Virus record (IMG/VR): IMGVR_UViG_3300021960_000047
Coordinates: 1-64,000 of that record
DNA: 64,000 bases
Reading direction: 5' to 3' (one strand)
Source: a virus
Below are positions 38,016 to 46,593 of the stretch, piece by piece (position 1 is the stretch's first letter; the number at the start of each line of letters is the position of its first letter). The notes under the pieces were generated by a model. It saw only the letters and a list, made by a program, of their open reading frames with translations. It did no database searches and was not told the origin of the DNA. The position numbers and the translations under genes were made by a program.

Positions 38016-38929
38016 TACCTTGCCCCAAGTCCTTTATATATTTCTTCTGCTTTAGTTTCTGCATCTGATTGGCTGCAAGTTGTAAGAGGGTGCACATAAT
38101 ACTTAACTAAAGCAGCAACTTGGCCATTGCCCTTGGTTTCTATTCCGTCTATCTTTTCACCAGTTAGGTTTCCCTTTATCTCTCGTGCGCGCGATATTTT
38201 TGTAAGAGCAGTAGACCTTGTGCTTCTCATTTCGTGCATAACATAAATTAATTGACCTTCAAAATCGTTTATACTTCGAGAGGGAGCAAGTCTGTTTGTG
38301 TATGCAACAAACCTAGAATAACGAGGCGTATTTAGTGGCCAACCAGCAAGTCCAAAACCATTAGAATTTTGCGCGGGGTCCAGTCCGCTTATTTCTTGTA
38401 AGACCCCAGTGATAGAACTTGCCTGCTTTGCGTTTAATCCATTGTCAATAAAAAACCTAGCAACGTCAGAAGCAGGAAGCGGTCCAGTATCATCAGGTTG
38501 TCTTGGATTATAGAAAACTGGGTCTTGTAGTTGTGCATTAGATTGTGTGAAAATGTAAGTAAAAGGATTGGTAGACGGGTCTTGCCTGTTGGCTGCCTGA
38601 ACTGCTGATGGGTACTCTACTCTGGGGAGAGAACCCATAACCAGAGGCAGTTGTGAATGTGCGCCATCTAAAAACATACCAAAAACTAAAGTTCCTGGAA
38701 GTATTTGACAATGAGTCCCTAACCCAGACCCGCCATAAGTATCGCTTGGGGTCATAACTTGCGCCCAAGGCAAATCGTTCTGAGGGATATCGTTTACGTC
38801 TCTTGAATGAATACCGTGCACGCGAATTTTAATTCTTCCCTCATATCCATATGGAGGAGAATTGTCTATCACGGTGGCGACAAACCAACGAAAATCGTCG
38901 CCATAGTATTCTGTGTTTAAAGGTCTCAT
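38015..38929 (-). CDS. gp5-like baseplate hub protein: OB domain plus tail lysozyme-like domain
   Basis: A 304-residue protein. Residues about 10-110 have the gp5/VgrG OB-fold pattern (RWFVATVIDNSPP, GRIKIRVHGIHSRD, DLPWAQVMTPSD, GTLVFGMFLDG, LVMGSLPR). Residues about 155-300 resemble the phage tail lysozyme domain (DVARFFIDNGLNAKQASSIT, VLQEISGLDP, GLAGW). T4 gp5 holds OB, lysozyme and beta-helix in one chain; here the beta-helix is in another gene. The protein probably caps the gp27-like hub and digests peptidoglycan. It starts in the ATGA overlap with the gp27-like gene. Confidence 0.7.
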   Translation of the reverse strand: MRPLNTEYYGDDFRWFVATVIDNSPPYGYEGRIKIRVHGIHSRDVNDIPQNDLPWAQVMTPSDTYGGSGLGTHCQILPGTLVFGMFLDGAHSQLPLVMGSLPRVEYPSAVQAANRQDPSTNPFTYIFTQSNAQLQDPVFYNPRQPDDTGPLPASDVARFFIDNGLNAKQASSITGVLQEISGLDPAQNSNGFGLAGWPLNTPRYSRFVAYTNRLAPSRSINDFEGQLIYVMHEMRSTRSTALTKISRAREIKGNLTGEKIDGIETKGNGQVAALVKYYVHPLTTCSQSDAETKAEEIYKGLGAR

Positions 38930-40308
38930 ACTAGTTTCGGTGGTCTGGTTGCAATCTTAGAAACGGAAGCAACGATTTCGTGAACCGTGCCTCTGAAAAT
39001 ATTTCTACACTTGTGTATTAAAAATAACCCAGAAAGGTCTTCATTGTATACTGTTCCGTCGTCTGTATCTACGTCTGAGTTAAGGAAGTCAATATAAACC
39101 GTATCCCCGACACTGACGCCAGAATTTCCATTACCTAGTTGCGCAAAAAACGATATGCCAGGAATTGTTATGTCAATCATATTCTTGTTAAACATACTTC
39201 TGACAGAGGGTGCTCTAAGTTTATTTAATGCTTCAGAAGCATCTTGAACATCGTGGTAACTATTAAAAGAACCATATGTTCCAAAAGAAGTTATAGTGTT
39301 AAAATATCTTGCGTCCAACTGATCTAGAGTTCTAGTATTGTTACCGTATGTCAATTCTTGTTTTTCGTCAAAAACGTTTTGTTCGGCACCAAAAGGAATA
39401 GAACGCATAGTTGATAACCTTTCTAATTGGTCTGTTATCGCATAATGACGATCAAATTCTTGTCCCGTATAGGTATCTACAGTTTGCAATCTTGCACCAA
39501 CAGCACCTTCGTGAACCATTTTCAATGTGTCTTGTATGTTTTCCACTCTCAACTTTTTCACGGTAACTGCTTGCTCCGCTAAGGGAAGAGCAGCAACTTT
39601 TTGTGCTCGTGCAGCAGAATATATTAAAGGTTTTTCTGGATTAAAAGCAGGAGCATTCAACATGAACTCGAGACTACCAACCCTTAAAGTGTCTCTGCCT
39701 TCTACCTGATCATAGATTGTTTGCCAGATATAGAAAGGCGACCCAATCATAGTAGTTGCTCTTTGCATTAACCATTCAGCAGATTCTAAGGGACTAATAT
39801 AAGGTGTAAGAACTTTTACAGGTTTCTGCATAGAAGTCCAGGCACCCATGTAAGAGATGTCAACATCAACGTCCAAGTGATTTTTTAAGATCCCCATAGC
39901 AATATTTTCAAGTTTTCCTGTGTATGCTCTGGAAATTTTGATATTTGCATCTCTGTAAGCATGGGGAGAAATACAATTCAAATGGTAGATCTCAGACCTA
40001 TCACCAACTTTGTTGGTTTGTATGATAGAGACTATATTCATAATCATAGTGAATCTTAAATCACCAACTGATTGATCTGCTGCTTCAACAGTAAGACGTA
40101 TTTGTTCTGACCCGCGAATCTTAACTTCATCGAATAACCCTATGTCGTCCATACACACAATCTGTGCGGTAACATACGGTCTTTCTATATCTTCAAAAAA
40201 AGAAAGTTCTCCGATATAGTTTGTGATGTTATATTCATCTTGCAACCTTTCGGCGAAGATAGTTGCCTCACTGATCTTAAATTCTTGAGAATTTACATTC
40301 TGCGTCAT
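38926..40308 (-). CDS. 27: Baseplate hub protein gp27-like
   Basis: A 460-residue protein starting MTQNVNSQEFKISEATIFAE, with ITNYIGELSFFEDIERPY, VKIRGSEQIRLTVEAAD, and SPLESAEWLMQRATTMIGSP, consistent with the hub family (T4 gp27 / Mu gp44 type) that forms the trimeric ring under the tube. It ends in the overlap with the gp5-like gene, as expected since gp27 and gp5 form one complex. The size is larger than T4 gp27 (391). Assigned on motif plus gene order. Confidence 0.7.
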   Translation of the reverse strand: MTQNVNSQEFKISEATIFAERLQDEYNITNYIGELSFFEDIERPYVTAQIVCMDDIGLFDEVKIRGSEQIRLTVEAADQSVGDLRFTMIMNIVSIIQTNKVGDRSEIYHLNCISPHAYRDANIKISRAYTGKLENIAMGILKNHLDVDVDISYMGAWTSMQKPVKVLTPYISPLESAEWLMQRATTMIGSPFYIWQTIYDQVEGRDTLRVGSLEFMLNAPAFNPEKPLIYSAARAQKVAALPLAEQAVTVKKLRVENIQDTLKMVHEGAVGARLQTVDTYTGQEFDRHYAITDQLERLSTMRSIPFGAEQNVFDEKQELTYGNNTRTLDQLDARYFNTITSFGTYGSFNSYHDVQDASEALNKLRAPSVRSMFNKNMIDITIPGISFFAQLGNGNSGVSVGDTVYIDFLNSDVDTDDGTVYNEDLSGLFLIHKCRNIFRGTVHEIVASVSKIATRPPKLV

Positions 40309-40310
40309 TT

Positions 40311-41180
40311 TTATCTCAATTTCAACAACTGGTTGAATTCTGTCACAACCTGTAACACGACTGGTTTCTTCAGAACTTTTATGGAACGAAGTTCTTCATT
40401 AAAATCTCTCATTCTTTGAAAATAGGAAATTGATTGATATGACGAAACACTGTTCCATTGAAAACGGTAATCGGGGGGTCCATTATAAGTTGGGTACACC
40501 CAGTTTCCATCTGCGTCTTCATAATGGTGTATAGCATCCCATTGATTATACGCTCTATGAATTTCGGTTCTATCATACCTTTTTAGGTATTCGTCGTTGG
40601 TTAAAGTTGGTGAAAAATTAGTAAACCCAGAAGTATTAACTGCTTTCGCGTCATTTTCAGAAATAGCATACATAAAGGATTCTTCAGCAGGAATGCTTTT
40701 TATATCAAGATACAATGTTGCTAAGTTTTGATCAATTCGAAGTATTTTTGCTGCTACTTTATTGACAGGAAAATAAACCCATTTGCCTGAAGAAAATCCA
40801 AGAGACCTTGACATAGGTTTATTCGTTACTGTTTCTTGATTAAACGAAGTACCAGTTGTTGTTATCGCGACATTAGGGTAATACTGCTTTGCTTTGTTAT
40901 AAACCTGAGAATTGTCTATTGGCCAACCACAACGACGGGTTTTTTCGTTTATGAGAAAGAACGTCCAATAAAAATCTGTGGTGCCATACAACTCAAAAGA
41001 AATTTGATCTGGTCTTTGGTGATCTTTTATTTGATAATTTTGATAGTACGCATCAAATTCGCCCAATTGCTCAAACGCATCAATGTATACGCTTAAATTT
41101 TGATAATTTACAGGAAGTTCTCCGTCACCAAAACTATATGGAACTTTAGGGAACTTTTGAAAAAATTTAGTAACTGCCAT
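40311..41180 (-). CDS. 53: Baseplate wedge protein gp53
   Basis: A 289-residue protein. The core HQRPDQISFELYGTTDFYWTFFLINE, here given in two parts (HQRPDQISFELYG, TTDFYWTFFLINE), matches the LysM-like part of gp53, the wedge protein that binds gp25 and gp6. T4 gp53 is 196 residues; this one has an extended C-terminus with SYQSISYFQRMRDFNEELRS. It starts at TAATG after the gp48-like gene and is followed 3 bases later by the gp27-like gene. A firm assignment within the T4-like tail module. Confidence 0.8.
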   Translation of the reverse strand: MAVTKFFQKFPKVPYSFGDGELPVNYQNLSVYIDAFEQLGEFDAYYQNYQIKDHQRPDQISFELYGTTDFYWTFFLINEKTRRCGWPIDNSQVYNKAKQYYPNVAITTTGTSFNQETVTNKPMSRSLGFSSGKWVYFPVNKVAAKILRIDQNLATLYLDIKSIPAEESFMYAISENDAKAVNTSGFTNFSPTLTNDEYLKRYDRTEIHRAYNQWDAIHHYEDADGNWVYPTYNGPPDYRFQWNSVSSYQSISYFQRMRDFNEELRSIKVLKKPVVLQVVTEFNQLLKLR

Positions 41181-41935
41181 TAGAAACCTGCCTCAATATC
41201 TGCCCTGCTGAGTGCTTTAGATTCAGTAAGGGTGAAGTTTATATCGATTTCTGAGAAATAAGAATTACCGTCTTTAGACTTAAAGAAGGTCTGTGTGCTG
41301 GCGTTATAGTTTGAAGAAAAAGAATCGATGTATGCTGGGGCGATTTTTGGTCCAACCACCTTTCCATCATAAATCATTTCAACCTCAAATCTATCAGGGA
41401 AGTTATATCCTAAACTTAGAGTTGTATCGCCAACCGTCGTTTCAATATCGGTTGGGTACATTTCTTTTCTGAAAAACTGTATTATTTCTTTTATATTCTC
41501 TGCTTCTTCTTCAGAAGTAGGAACAAACTTAAAGGCAAAAGCGAAACTTCTGAGAGAAACCTGCTTAAATAGAGCGCGAGTGTTTGGGTTTGGAGAAATC
41601 CTATTTCTTGCTGCTGCAATTTGTCCTGCTTTAGAACTAAATTTGCTTATGATATCTCCCAAAAGTTTTTTCTGCACATCTTCAGAAAGTAACGATTCAC
41701 TAGCGGCACCTTGATCAGTTTGACCTCCGGCAATTGCTGCGCCAACTGCTCCAAGATCTGCGTTTTCATATTCAACCTTATCTCCTATTTGTAAACCCTG
41801 TGGAAGATAAAGTTGAACTTGTTCGATCGCATTCTGGTTTTCATCTCGCCGAATAGGGTTTTCATCTTTGTCTACTAAAGTAAAACGAAGTTCTCCCAAA
41901 TAGGAAGTCCTGTCTACTGGAAATACGAGTGCCAT
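41180..41935 (-). CDS. Baseplate tail-tube junction protein gp48-like (or gp54-like)
   Basis: A 251-residue protein. The N-terminal sequence MALVFPVDRTSYLGELRFTL leads to VQLYLPQGLQIGDKVEYENA. The C-terminal half ALFKQVSLRSFAFAFKFVPT, EAENIKEIIQFFRKEMYP and YIDSFSSNYN has the tube-protein fold signature shared by gp19, gp48 and gp54. The order next to gp53 favours gp48, the tube cap on the baseplate. It carries its own late promoter 34 bases upstream. Gp54 remains an alternative. Confidence 0.65.
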   Translation of the reverse strand: MALVFPVDRTSYLGELRFTLVDKDENPIRRDENQNAIEQVQLYLPQGLQIGDKVEYENADLGAVGAAIAGGQTDQGAASESLLSEDVQKKLLGDIISKFSSKAGQIAAARNRISPNPNTRALFKQVSLRSFAFAFKFVPTSEEEAENIKEIIQFFRKEMYPTDIETTVGDTTLSLGYNFPDRFEVEMIYDGKVVGPKIAPAYIDSFSSNYNASTQTFFKSKDGNSYFSEIDINFTLTESKALSRADIEAGF

Positions 41936-41944
41936 TTTCTGCCT

Positions 41945-41952
41945 TCTAAATA
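41945..41952 (+). promoter_or_regulatory. Possible plus-strand late promoter for gp4
   Basis: TCTAAATA matches 7 of 8 bases of the T4 late octamer and lies 28 bases upstream of the gp4 ATG. It is the only promoter-like element seen on the plus strand near that gene. Confidence 0.35.
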
Positions 41953-41968
41953 AGGATATCCGTTCAGT

Positions 41969-41976
41969 TATTTATA
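41969..41976 (-). promoter_or_regulatory. T4-type late promoter octamer for the gp48-gp53-hub operon
   Basis: TATAAATA on the minus strand, 34 bases upstream of the gp48-like start. It sits just in front of the divergent gp4 start codon, so late initiation on one strand occurs 3 bases from the other gene. Confidence 0.75.
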
Positions 41977-41979
41977 CCC

Positions 41980-42486
41980 ATGGCAAACAATTATAAAGGA
42001 AAATATAAAGTCAAGAACATTTCCAAATACAAAGGAAATACACAAGAGGTGGTCTATAGGAGTTCTTGGGAACTTGCTGTAATGAAGCATCTAGACAGTA
42101 ACCCAGAAGTCTCTAAATGGAATAGCGAAGACTTTGTGGTGCGGTATTACTATGACGTGGATAAAAAATACCACAACTATCACGTGGATTTTTGGATAAA
42201 ATACAAAAACGGGAAGGTGTTATTGGTTGAAGTAAAACCAAAGAAACAGACTTTGCCACCTGCAACAAAGAATCCAAGGTCTAAAAAATCGTTGAACGAA
42301 GCATTTGCTTGGATAAAGAACTGCAACAAATGGGAAGCAGCAGGAAAAATTGCCAAAGACAATGGATACTCTTTTCAGGTTTGGACTGAAGAAGAACTCA
42401 AAAAGATGGGTATTCTAAAGAAGCAACCAGGAAAACTAAAGAAGTTAAAACCGCTAGCACCTTATAAAAAGAAAAAGAAACCTTAG
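41980..42486 (+). CDS. 4: Head completion protein gp4 (gp50/gp4 family)
   Basis: A 168-residue protein, the only plus-strand gene. VVYRSSWELAVMKHLDSNPE, WNSEDFVVRYYYDVDKKYHN, YHVDFWIKYKNGKVLLVEVK and a Lys/Pro-rich C-terminus match the gp4 head completion family. Its E..D..ExK arrangement is like a small endonuclease fold (TnsA/restriction-like: E18-range, D68-range, EVKPK). In T4 it acts late in head maturation before tail joining. It is divergent from gp48-like and convergent with the gp29-like gene, overlapping its stop codon by 4 bases (42483-42486). No good Shine-Dalgarno is seen within 12 bases of the ATG. Confidence 0.8.
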   Translation: MANNYKGKYKVKNISKYKGNTQEVVYRSSWELAVMKHLDSNPEVSKWNSEDFVVRYYYDVDKKYHNYHVDFWIKYKNGKVLLVEVKPKKQTLPPATKNPRSKKSLNEAFAWIKNCNKWEAAGKIAKDNGYSFQVWTEEELKKMGILKKQPGKLKKLKPLAPYKKKKKP

Positions 42487-44441
42487 ATTGCTCTTCCTCT
42501 AAATGCTGCTCTACGGTCTGTTCTGTCACTTTTATCAGTAGCAGATGGCATTGGTCCAGCGTTAATGGTTTGATTGCTGACGGTTGTGTTAGTGTTCGGT
42601 GCATTAATAGCGACTGGAGCACTTGGTTTAGATTCTTCTGCCTTTGCAGCATCCAGTTTTGACTGTTCAGAAGACATAGTTTCAGAAAGAGAAACACGGT
42701 CTTGTCCAGGTTCTACTACTGGTGCAACTGAAACACTACCCATAGCAGCATTTGCTTCTACGCGCTTCGCCTTAATTGCGTTTGATGCTGCTGCGCCTTC
42801 ATCGGTCATTAAGTAATCAAACGCTTCCATATCATCCATGCCTTCTAGTTTGGCATCTAGATCTGCTTGCATTTTATCTGCTTCTGCTCTCAATGCTTTG
42901 CTTTTTTCGGTATCAACTTTCTTGTCAGCAAAGGTGGTCGTTGAACCACCGCCAGATTCCGATACTTTGGTAGTTACTTTTGTTGTTACATTACCTGCGG
43001 AATCACCTTTCAACTTCATAGGTTTTTCATCATAGAAATCATCGCTTCCTTCTATTGCAGCATCAAACCCAATGTCGTCCTCTAGCGCAGCATCGAATTT
43101 ATCTGGACCTTTACTCTCTCTAAATTTATCCAGTTCAGCGCGTGCTGTTTTCAATTCCGCACGAATTTCTGCTTGTCTTTTATCCAAATCAGCAAACGGA
43201 TAATCAGGGTCTCTTGAATCAGCAGGTACTCTCATACCCTTTGCCAACATTTCCTGTATAATAGTTTCTTTTTGTGCACTTATATCACGTTGTTCTGCTT
43301 GTAACGCACCTACTTTTTCGCTAAGTTCTTGTTCTTTATAGAAATCATCTGCTATTTTTTTGACTTTTACAGGTTTAGGTTCTTCTGTTGTCGTCGGTTT
43401 TACTTTTCCTGACGCAAAATCTTTCTTAAATTGTTCTTGCTGTTGCTTGACGACATCAGCAGAAGACGTTTTAACTGGAGAAGGCACGTCACCAATAGTT
43501 CTTCCACGCTTACCAGTCTCGGGATCAACTTCAGGTACGCCACTTCCTTTAAGGTCGTCAACTGCTGCTTGTCCTCTTTCACTAAGTTTGGCACCTTCTT
43601 TTCCGGAAGGAATCTCCATTCCGCGTTTAGTAGAGGTTTCCTCTTCTTCTTCACTTCCAAGTCCAAAAAACCCCAGAAACCCTTCCTTAACTGCGTTGAT
43701 CTTGTCTGAGATATAATTTTTTACACTAATGAGAAAATCTCTAATACTGTCTGTCAATTCGTCAACAAAATCAGTAACAGAAAAATCTGAAAGTGCGTTT
43801 TCAATAGTCTCTAGACCCAACACTCCAGCAATTTTCTCCACCACCCAGAGCATAGCGTCTATCGGAAGGGTTATGAGTTTAAGAACTCCGTCAATAAAAC
43901 CCATCATACCTGCTATAATTTTATCGAACAGGGAACCTTCCTGTGCTTTGAAATCTTCGACAAAATTCATGACCCCCGAGACAAGAGCTGTAATCGCACC
44001 AGCAACAGCGATCATGGGCAAGGTGATTGCACCAAACAAAGTGGTAATAACTGCTGTGACTTTACCGACGGTCTTTAGAACGTTTCCAATAGAATCCATA
44101 ACGTTCTTTTTCATTTCGCCAACAGGGTCCGATTTGAACCCTTCCATGAAGGCACCTTTTAGTGTAAACGGTTCTCTCTCGCTATCCTGTTGTTGCCCTA
44201 CTTCCTCTTCCCTTTTTTTCTGTTTTGCTTGGGTCTTTTCAAAATCAAGTAATGCGTCAAACCCCTGCATAACAGCAGCAGGAACAGTTTGAACAAAACT
44301 GTTCATAACAGAAACAAGTTCTTGTATACCAGAGTTAAGAGTAGAAATATTATCGTTAATTTCAAAATTTGCTTCAAGGTTGAGATCAACATTCTGGTTG
44401 AGTTCTTGTAACTCTGTTACTACCGCTTCTAACGTTGCCAT
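42483..44441 (-). CDS. Tail tape-measure / hub protein gp29-like
   Basis: A 652-residue protein. Helical N-terminus (VVTELQELNQNVDLNLEANF), then a hydrophobic helical stretch about residues 120-235 (VTAVITTLFGAITLPMIAVA, FIDGVLKLITLPIDAMLWVV), a region containing SEEEEETSTKRG, and a highly charged coiled-coil C-terminal half. This is typical of tape-measure proteins that set tail length. In T4 gp29 (590 residues) follows gp51 and gp27/28 and precedes gp48, and the order here agrees (26-51-29). It begins in the stop of the upstream small gene (TAATG). Confidence 0.7.
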   Translation of the reverse strand: MATLEAVVTELQELNQNVDLNLEANFEINDNISTLNSGIQELVSVMNSFVQTVPAAVMQGFDALLDFEKTQAKQKKREEEVGQQQDSEREPFTLKGAFMEGFKSDPVGEMKKNVMDSIGNVLKTVGKVTAVITTLFGAITLPMIAVAGAITALVSGVMNFVEDFKAQEGSLFDKIIAGMMGFIDGVLKLITLPIDAMLWVVEKIAGVLGLETIENALSDFSVTDFVDELTDSIRDFLISVKNYISDKINAVKEGFLGFFGLGSEEEEETSTKRGMEIPSGKEGAKLSERGQAAVDDLKGSGVPEVDPETGKRGRTIGDVPSPVKTSSADVVKQQQEQFKKDFASGKVKPTTTEEPKPVKVKKIADDFYKEQELSEKVGALQAEQRDISAQKETIIQEMLAKGMRVPADSRDPDYPFADLDKRQAEIRAELKTARAELDKFRESKGPDKFDAALEDDIGFDAAIEGSDDFYDEKPMKLKGDSAGNVTTKVTTKVSESGGGSTTTFADKKVDTEKSKALRAEADKMQADLDAKLEGMDDMEAFDYLMTDEGAAASNAIKAKRVEANAAMGSVSVAPVVEPGQDRVSLSETMSSEQSKLDAAKAEESKPSAPVAINAPNTNTTVSNQTINAGPMPSATDKSDRTDRRAAFRGRAI

Positions 44442-44629
44442 TATCGCCCCATCGCCTTTCTTTGCTCGATTTTTTCGTTCTCTTCCCTAATATGCTCTAT
44501 AAGAAGAGCAACATAAATCGCCCGTTCCCATGGGAGCATGTTTTCTAGTTCTGTTAACGAGTAATTGTGGTGCTGCATCAAGGCAAAATTAGTTTTATAA
44601 TGATTGACCAAATTGTCATGAGACAGCAC
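44441..44629 (-). CDS. Small hub-assembly protein, gp51-like by position
   Basis: A 62-residue protein with a GTG start (44629) just after the gp26 stop; no clear Shine-Dalgarno, so translation may be coupled. An inner ATG gives a 45-residue form starting MQHHNYSLTELENMLPWERA. The central motif SLTELENMLPWERAIYVALL resembles short tail assembly proteins located between gp26 and gp29. In T4 gp51 is a catalyst of hub assembly (249 residues), so at most this is a shortened equivalent. Confidence 0.45.
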   Translation of the reverse strand: MLSHDNLVNHYKTNFALMQHHNYSLTELENMLPWERAIYVALLIEHIREENEKIEQRKAMGR

Positions 44630-44631
44630 TA

Positions 44632-45351
44632 CTAAAAAAAATCGGATAACCCCTTTAGTTGTAATTCGTTTTCAGTACCGCATTTTTTACAATTAAAAAC
44701 CGCATCATGTTTCAACGCAGGCATACCTTCCAAAAAAGAAGTCAATTGCTTCAATTGCGTTGCAGTCATAGACTGTATAAATTCCATCAACTCTTCTTCG
44801 CTTTGATCTCTTGCGTCAATTCTCTCGTTTGGTGTAAGAACTGCTACTATAGATTTACAAATCATTTTTAAAGCAGAACCCATGTCTTTTTCTGCGTTTT
44901 CTACATCCCCGTTGAGTAAAGTAGAATATGTTGGATATCTCATTTCAACAGAAATACCATCAGTAATTTTTATTATATTCTTACTTTTTGGGACTTCTAC
45001 GTTCAACGTATCGAGATCAATATGGTATTCGTTTGCCTCTTTACACTCTTGATTTTTGCAACGAATCATAATAGTTGAGGTTTCCCCAACCGACTTTGCT
45101 CTCAACTGAGTGAACATGTATTCAATGTCAAACGTTGCCAAATCAGAAACATTAATATTAGCACTCGGGTCTAGGCAAGAAGAGATAGTATCGCTCATTG
45201 CCTGTAAACACATTGAAGTGTCTTTTGACTCAAATGCTTGAAGAAGAACCTTTTCTTCTTTTACCAAATATGGTCTATACTTTACTCTTTCTCCAGTTGA
45301 AGGAATAGTCATATTAAAGTTTAGCGTTTCATTGACACGTGGTAATGCCAT
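44632..45351 (-). CDS. 26: Baseplate hub assembly protein gp26
   Basis: A 239-residue protein starting MALPRVNETLNFNMTIPSTG with YRPYLVKEEKVLLQAFESKD, then LRAKSVGETSTIMIRCKNQE and a C-terminal FNCKKCGTENELQLKGLSDF. The motif set fits the gp26 family (T4 gp26, 208 residues), needed for hub assembly. Two pairs of cysteines (CKNQEC and CKKC) suggest zinc binding. GGAGA before the ATG. Neighbours gp51-like and gp29-like support it. Confidence 0.75.
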   Translation of the reverse strand: MALPRVNETLNFNMTIPSTGERVKYRPYLVKEEKVLLQAFESKDTSMCLQAMSDTISSCLDPSANINVSDLATFDIEYMFTQLRAKSVGETSTIMIRCKNQECKEANEYHIDLDTLNVEVPKSKNIIKITDGISVEMRYPTYSTLLNGDVENAEKDMGSALKMICKSIVAVLTPNERIDARDQSEEELMEFIQSMTATQLKQLTSFLEGMPALKHDAVFNCKKCGTENELQLKGLSDFF

Positions 45352-45366
45352 AATAATCTCCGATCA

Positions 45367-45936
45367 TCATTTAATCAAATAATTTGAAAATACAAAAGAA
45401 ACAGTAAGTTCTAGTGCTGCTCCTTGTGCTTGGTTATTTAGTTCGACTTCTGTTATGGTAGTTGGATATGCTTTTACTAGTTCAACTTCATAAACCTTTT
45501 CTCCGTCAGGGACGTTTAAATTCCCTTTGTCTAACTGAATTACAGTTACGCTTTTCGCATAGTCTGCGTGAAATCCAGCAGAATATGGGGGTGAAGGAGA
45601 AACTATACATTCCGACCATTCTTGAAAATATTTTCTGGCACTATAGTCGTTTGTGAGATAAAATGTCAAGGAGACGTCAGAAGAAGAATACCCATTGACA
45701 ACCTTTATCGGTTCCATTCCAATTTGCCTATCAAGGAGAGAGAAATTTTTGCCTGGTATTCTTGCAGCAGTACAAAGAAGGTTCATTTCTCTTGGGGGAA
45801 TGGGGTCGGTGGCGATTCCCCCTCCAGGTTTAGGTGTTCTGGAAAGAGATGGCAATATAACAGAGAACCTATTCTGTGAGGCGATTCCTCTTTGGTCGTT
45901 GATCAACGAGCGGAGAGTGTCGGTTTTAAATGTCAT
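45367..45936 (-). CDS. Tail-tube-family protein (gp19/gp54-like)
   Basis: A 189-residue protein. IASQNRFSVILPSLSRTP, MNLLCTAARIPGKNFSLLDR, DVSLTFYLTNDYSARKYFQE and YEVELVKAYPTTITEVELNN form the tube-protein pattern of T4 gp19 and its baseplate relatives. The place beside gp26 suggests a baseplate tube initiator (gp54-like) rather than the main tube, which in T4-like phages lies with the sheath. It starts at the ATGA overlap with the 199-residue gene. Confidence 0.6.
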   Translation of the reverse strand: MTFKTDTLRSLINDQRGIASQNRFSVILPSLSRTPKPGGGIATDPIPPREMNLLCTAARIPGKNFSLLDRQIGMEPIKVVNGYSSSDVSLTFYLTNDYSARKYFQEWSECIVSPSPPYSAGFHADYAKSVTVIQLDKGNLNVPDGEKVYEVELVKAYPTTITEVELNNQAQGAALELTVSFVFSNYLIK

Positions 45937-46532
45937 ACTGGTTTCCTAGCAAGGATTCTGCTGTCCCTATAAACTCTACTTTGTGGTGCCTTCCTGAACA
46001 ATGCTGTTGGAAGATGTACGGCAACTTCCCACTCATACGCCGGAACTAAGGCAACCTTGCCTAGTATTTGGTCGTATCTGTATCTTTTTACGCAAGGTCT
46101 GTGCGCCCTCAAAAACGTTTTACCCAAAAGATATGTGTAATTAATTTTCAATCTAGTTCTATCAGTAAAAACAGGTTGAGTTGCTCTCGGTAATAAATTG
46201 TAATATAGTTTCTGTCTCAGGTCCACCGGAAGATAATGCAAATTCAACCCCAAAAATCCACCCTTATATTGCTCAAGCATAAACACTAGAGGGAACCTAT
46301 CGTAATACGGAAGTTCTAGTCTGCCTTTGGGTTTATACCAAAACATGTACATTCTTCCGATAAAATAGTTTGCGGCGACTGGTAATCCTCGTTTTAAAGA
46401 GTTTCGTTCTATAGGTTCTTCTGCTATTTCTTTTATCTTATCTAAAAACCAGTCTCGAGAACCTTTCGAGTTGGCATCCAACCCCTCTTCTTCGAGTTGC
46501 TGTTTAAATTTGTTGAATACGGATTCTTCCAT
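45933..46532 (-). CDS. Conserved T4-like phage protein, function unknown
   Basis: A 199-residue basic protein with RMYMFWYKPKGRLELPYYDR, PLVFMLEQYKGGFLGLNLHY and SRVYRDSRILARKPV. I recognise the style as a conserved protein near the hub genes of marine T4-like phages but cannot name a function; DNA-end or tail-completion roles are possible. Its ATG lies just 6 bases after a late promoter octamer, so the late mRNA would be leaderless. Next downstream is the tube-like protein, overlapping by 4 bases. Confidence 0.55.
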   Translation of the reverse strand: MEESVFNKFKQQLEEEGLDANSKGSRDWFLDKIKEIAEEPIERNSLKRGLPVAANYFIGRMYMFWYKPKGRLELPYYDRFPLVFMLEQYKGGFLGLNLHYLPVDLRQKLYYNLLPRATQPVFTDRTRLKINYTYLLGKTFLRAHRPCVKRYRYDQILGKVALVPAYEWEVAVHLPTALFRKAPQSRVYRDSRILARKPV

Positions 46533-46537
46533 GAGTT

Positions 46538-46545
46538 TATTTATA
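46538..46545 (-). promoter_or_regulatory. T4-type late promoter octamer predicting a leaderless mRNA
   Basis: TATAAATA is followed by AACTC and then the ATG at 46532. With the usual spacing of T4 late promoters the transcript would begin at the A of the start codon. It follows a terminator and heads the hub gene block. Confidence 0.7.
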
Positions 46546-46565
46546 CGGATTTTTTAAAAACCATG

Positions 46566-46588
46566 AAAAAGGGCACCGAAGTGCCCTT
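46566..46588 (-). terminator. Rho-independent terminator
   Basis: Stem AAGGGCAC / GTGCCCTT with a TTCG tetraloop followed by T bases, 6 bases after the stop of the secreted mini-protein. Textbook structure; it separates the gp32-hsp20 region from the tail module. Confidence 0.85.
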
Positions 46589-46593
46589 AGTTT

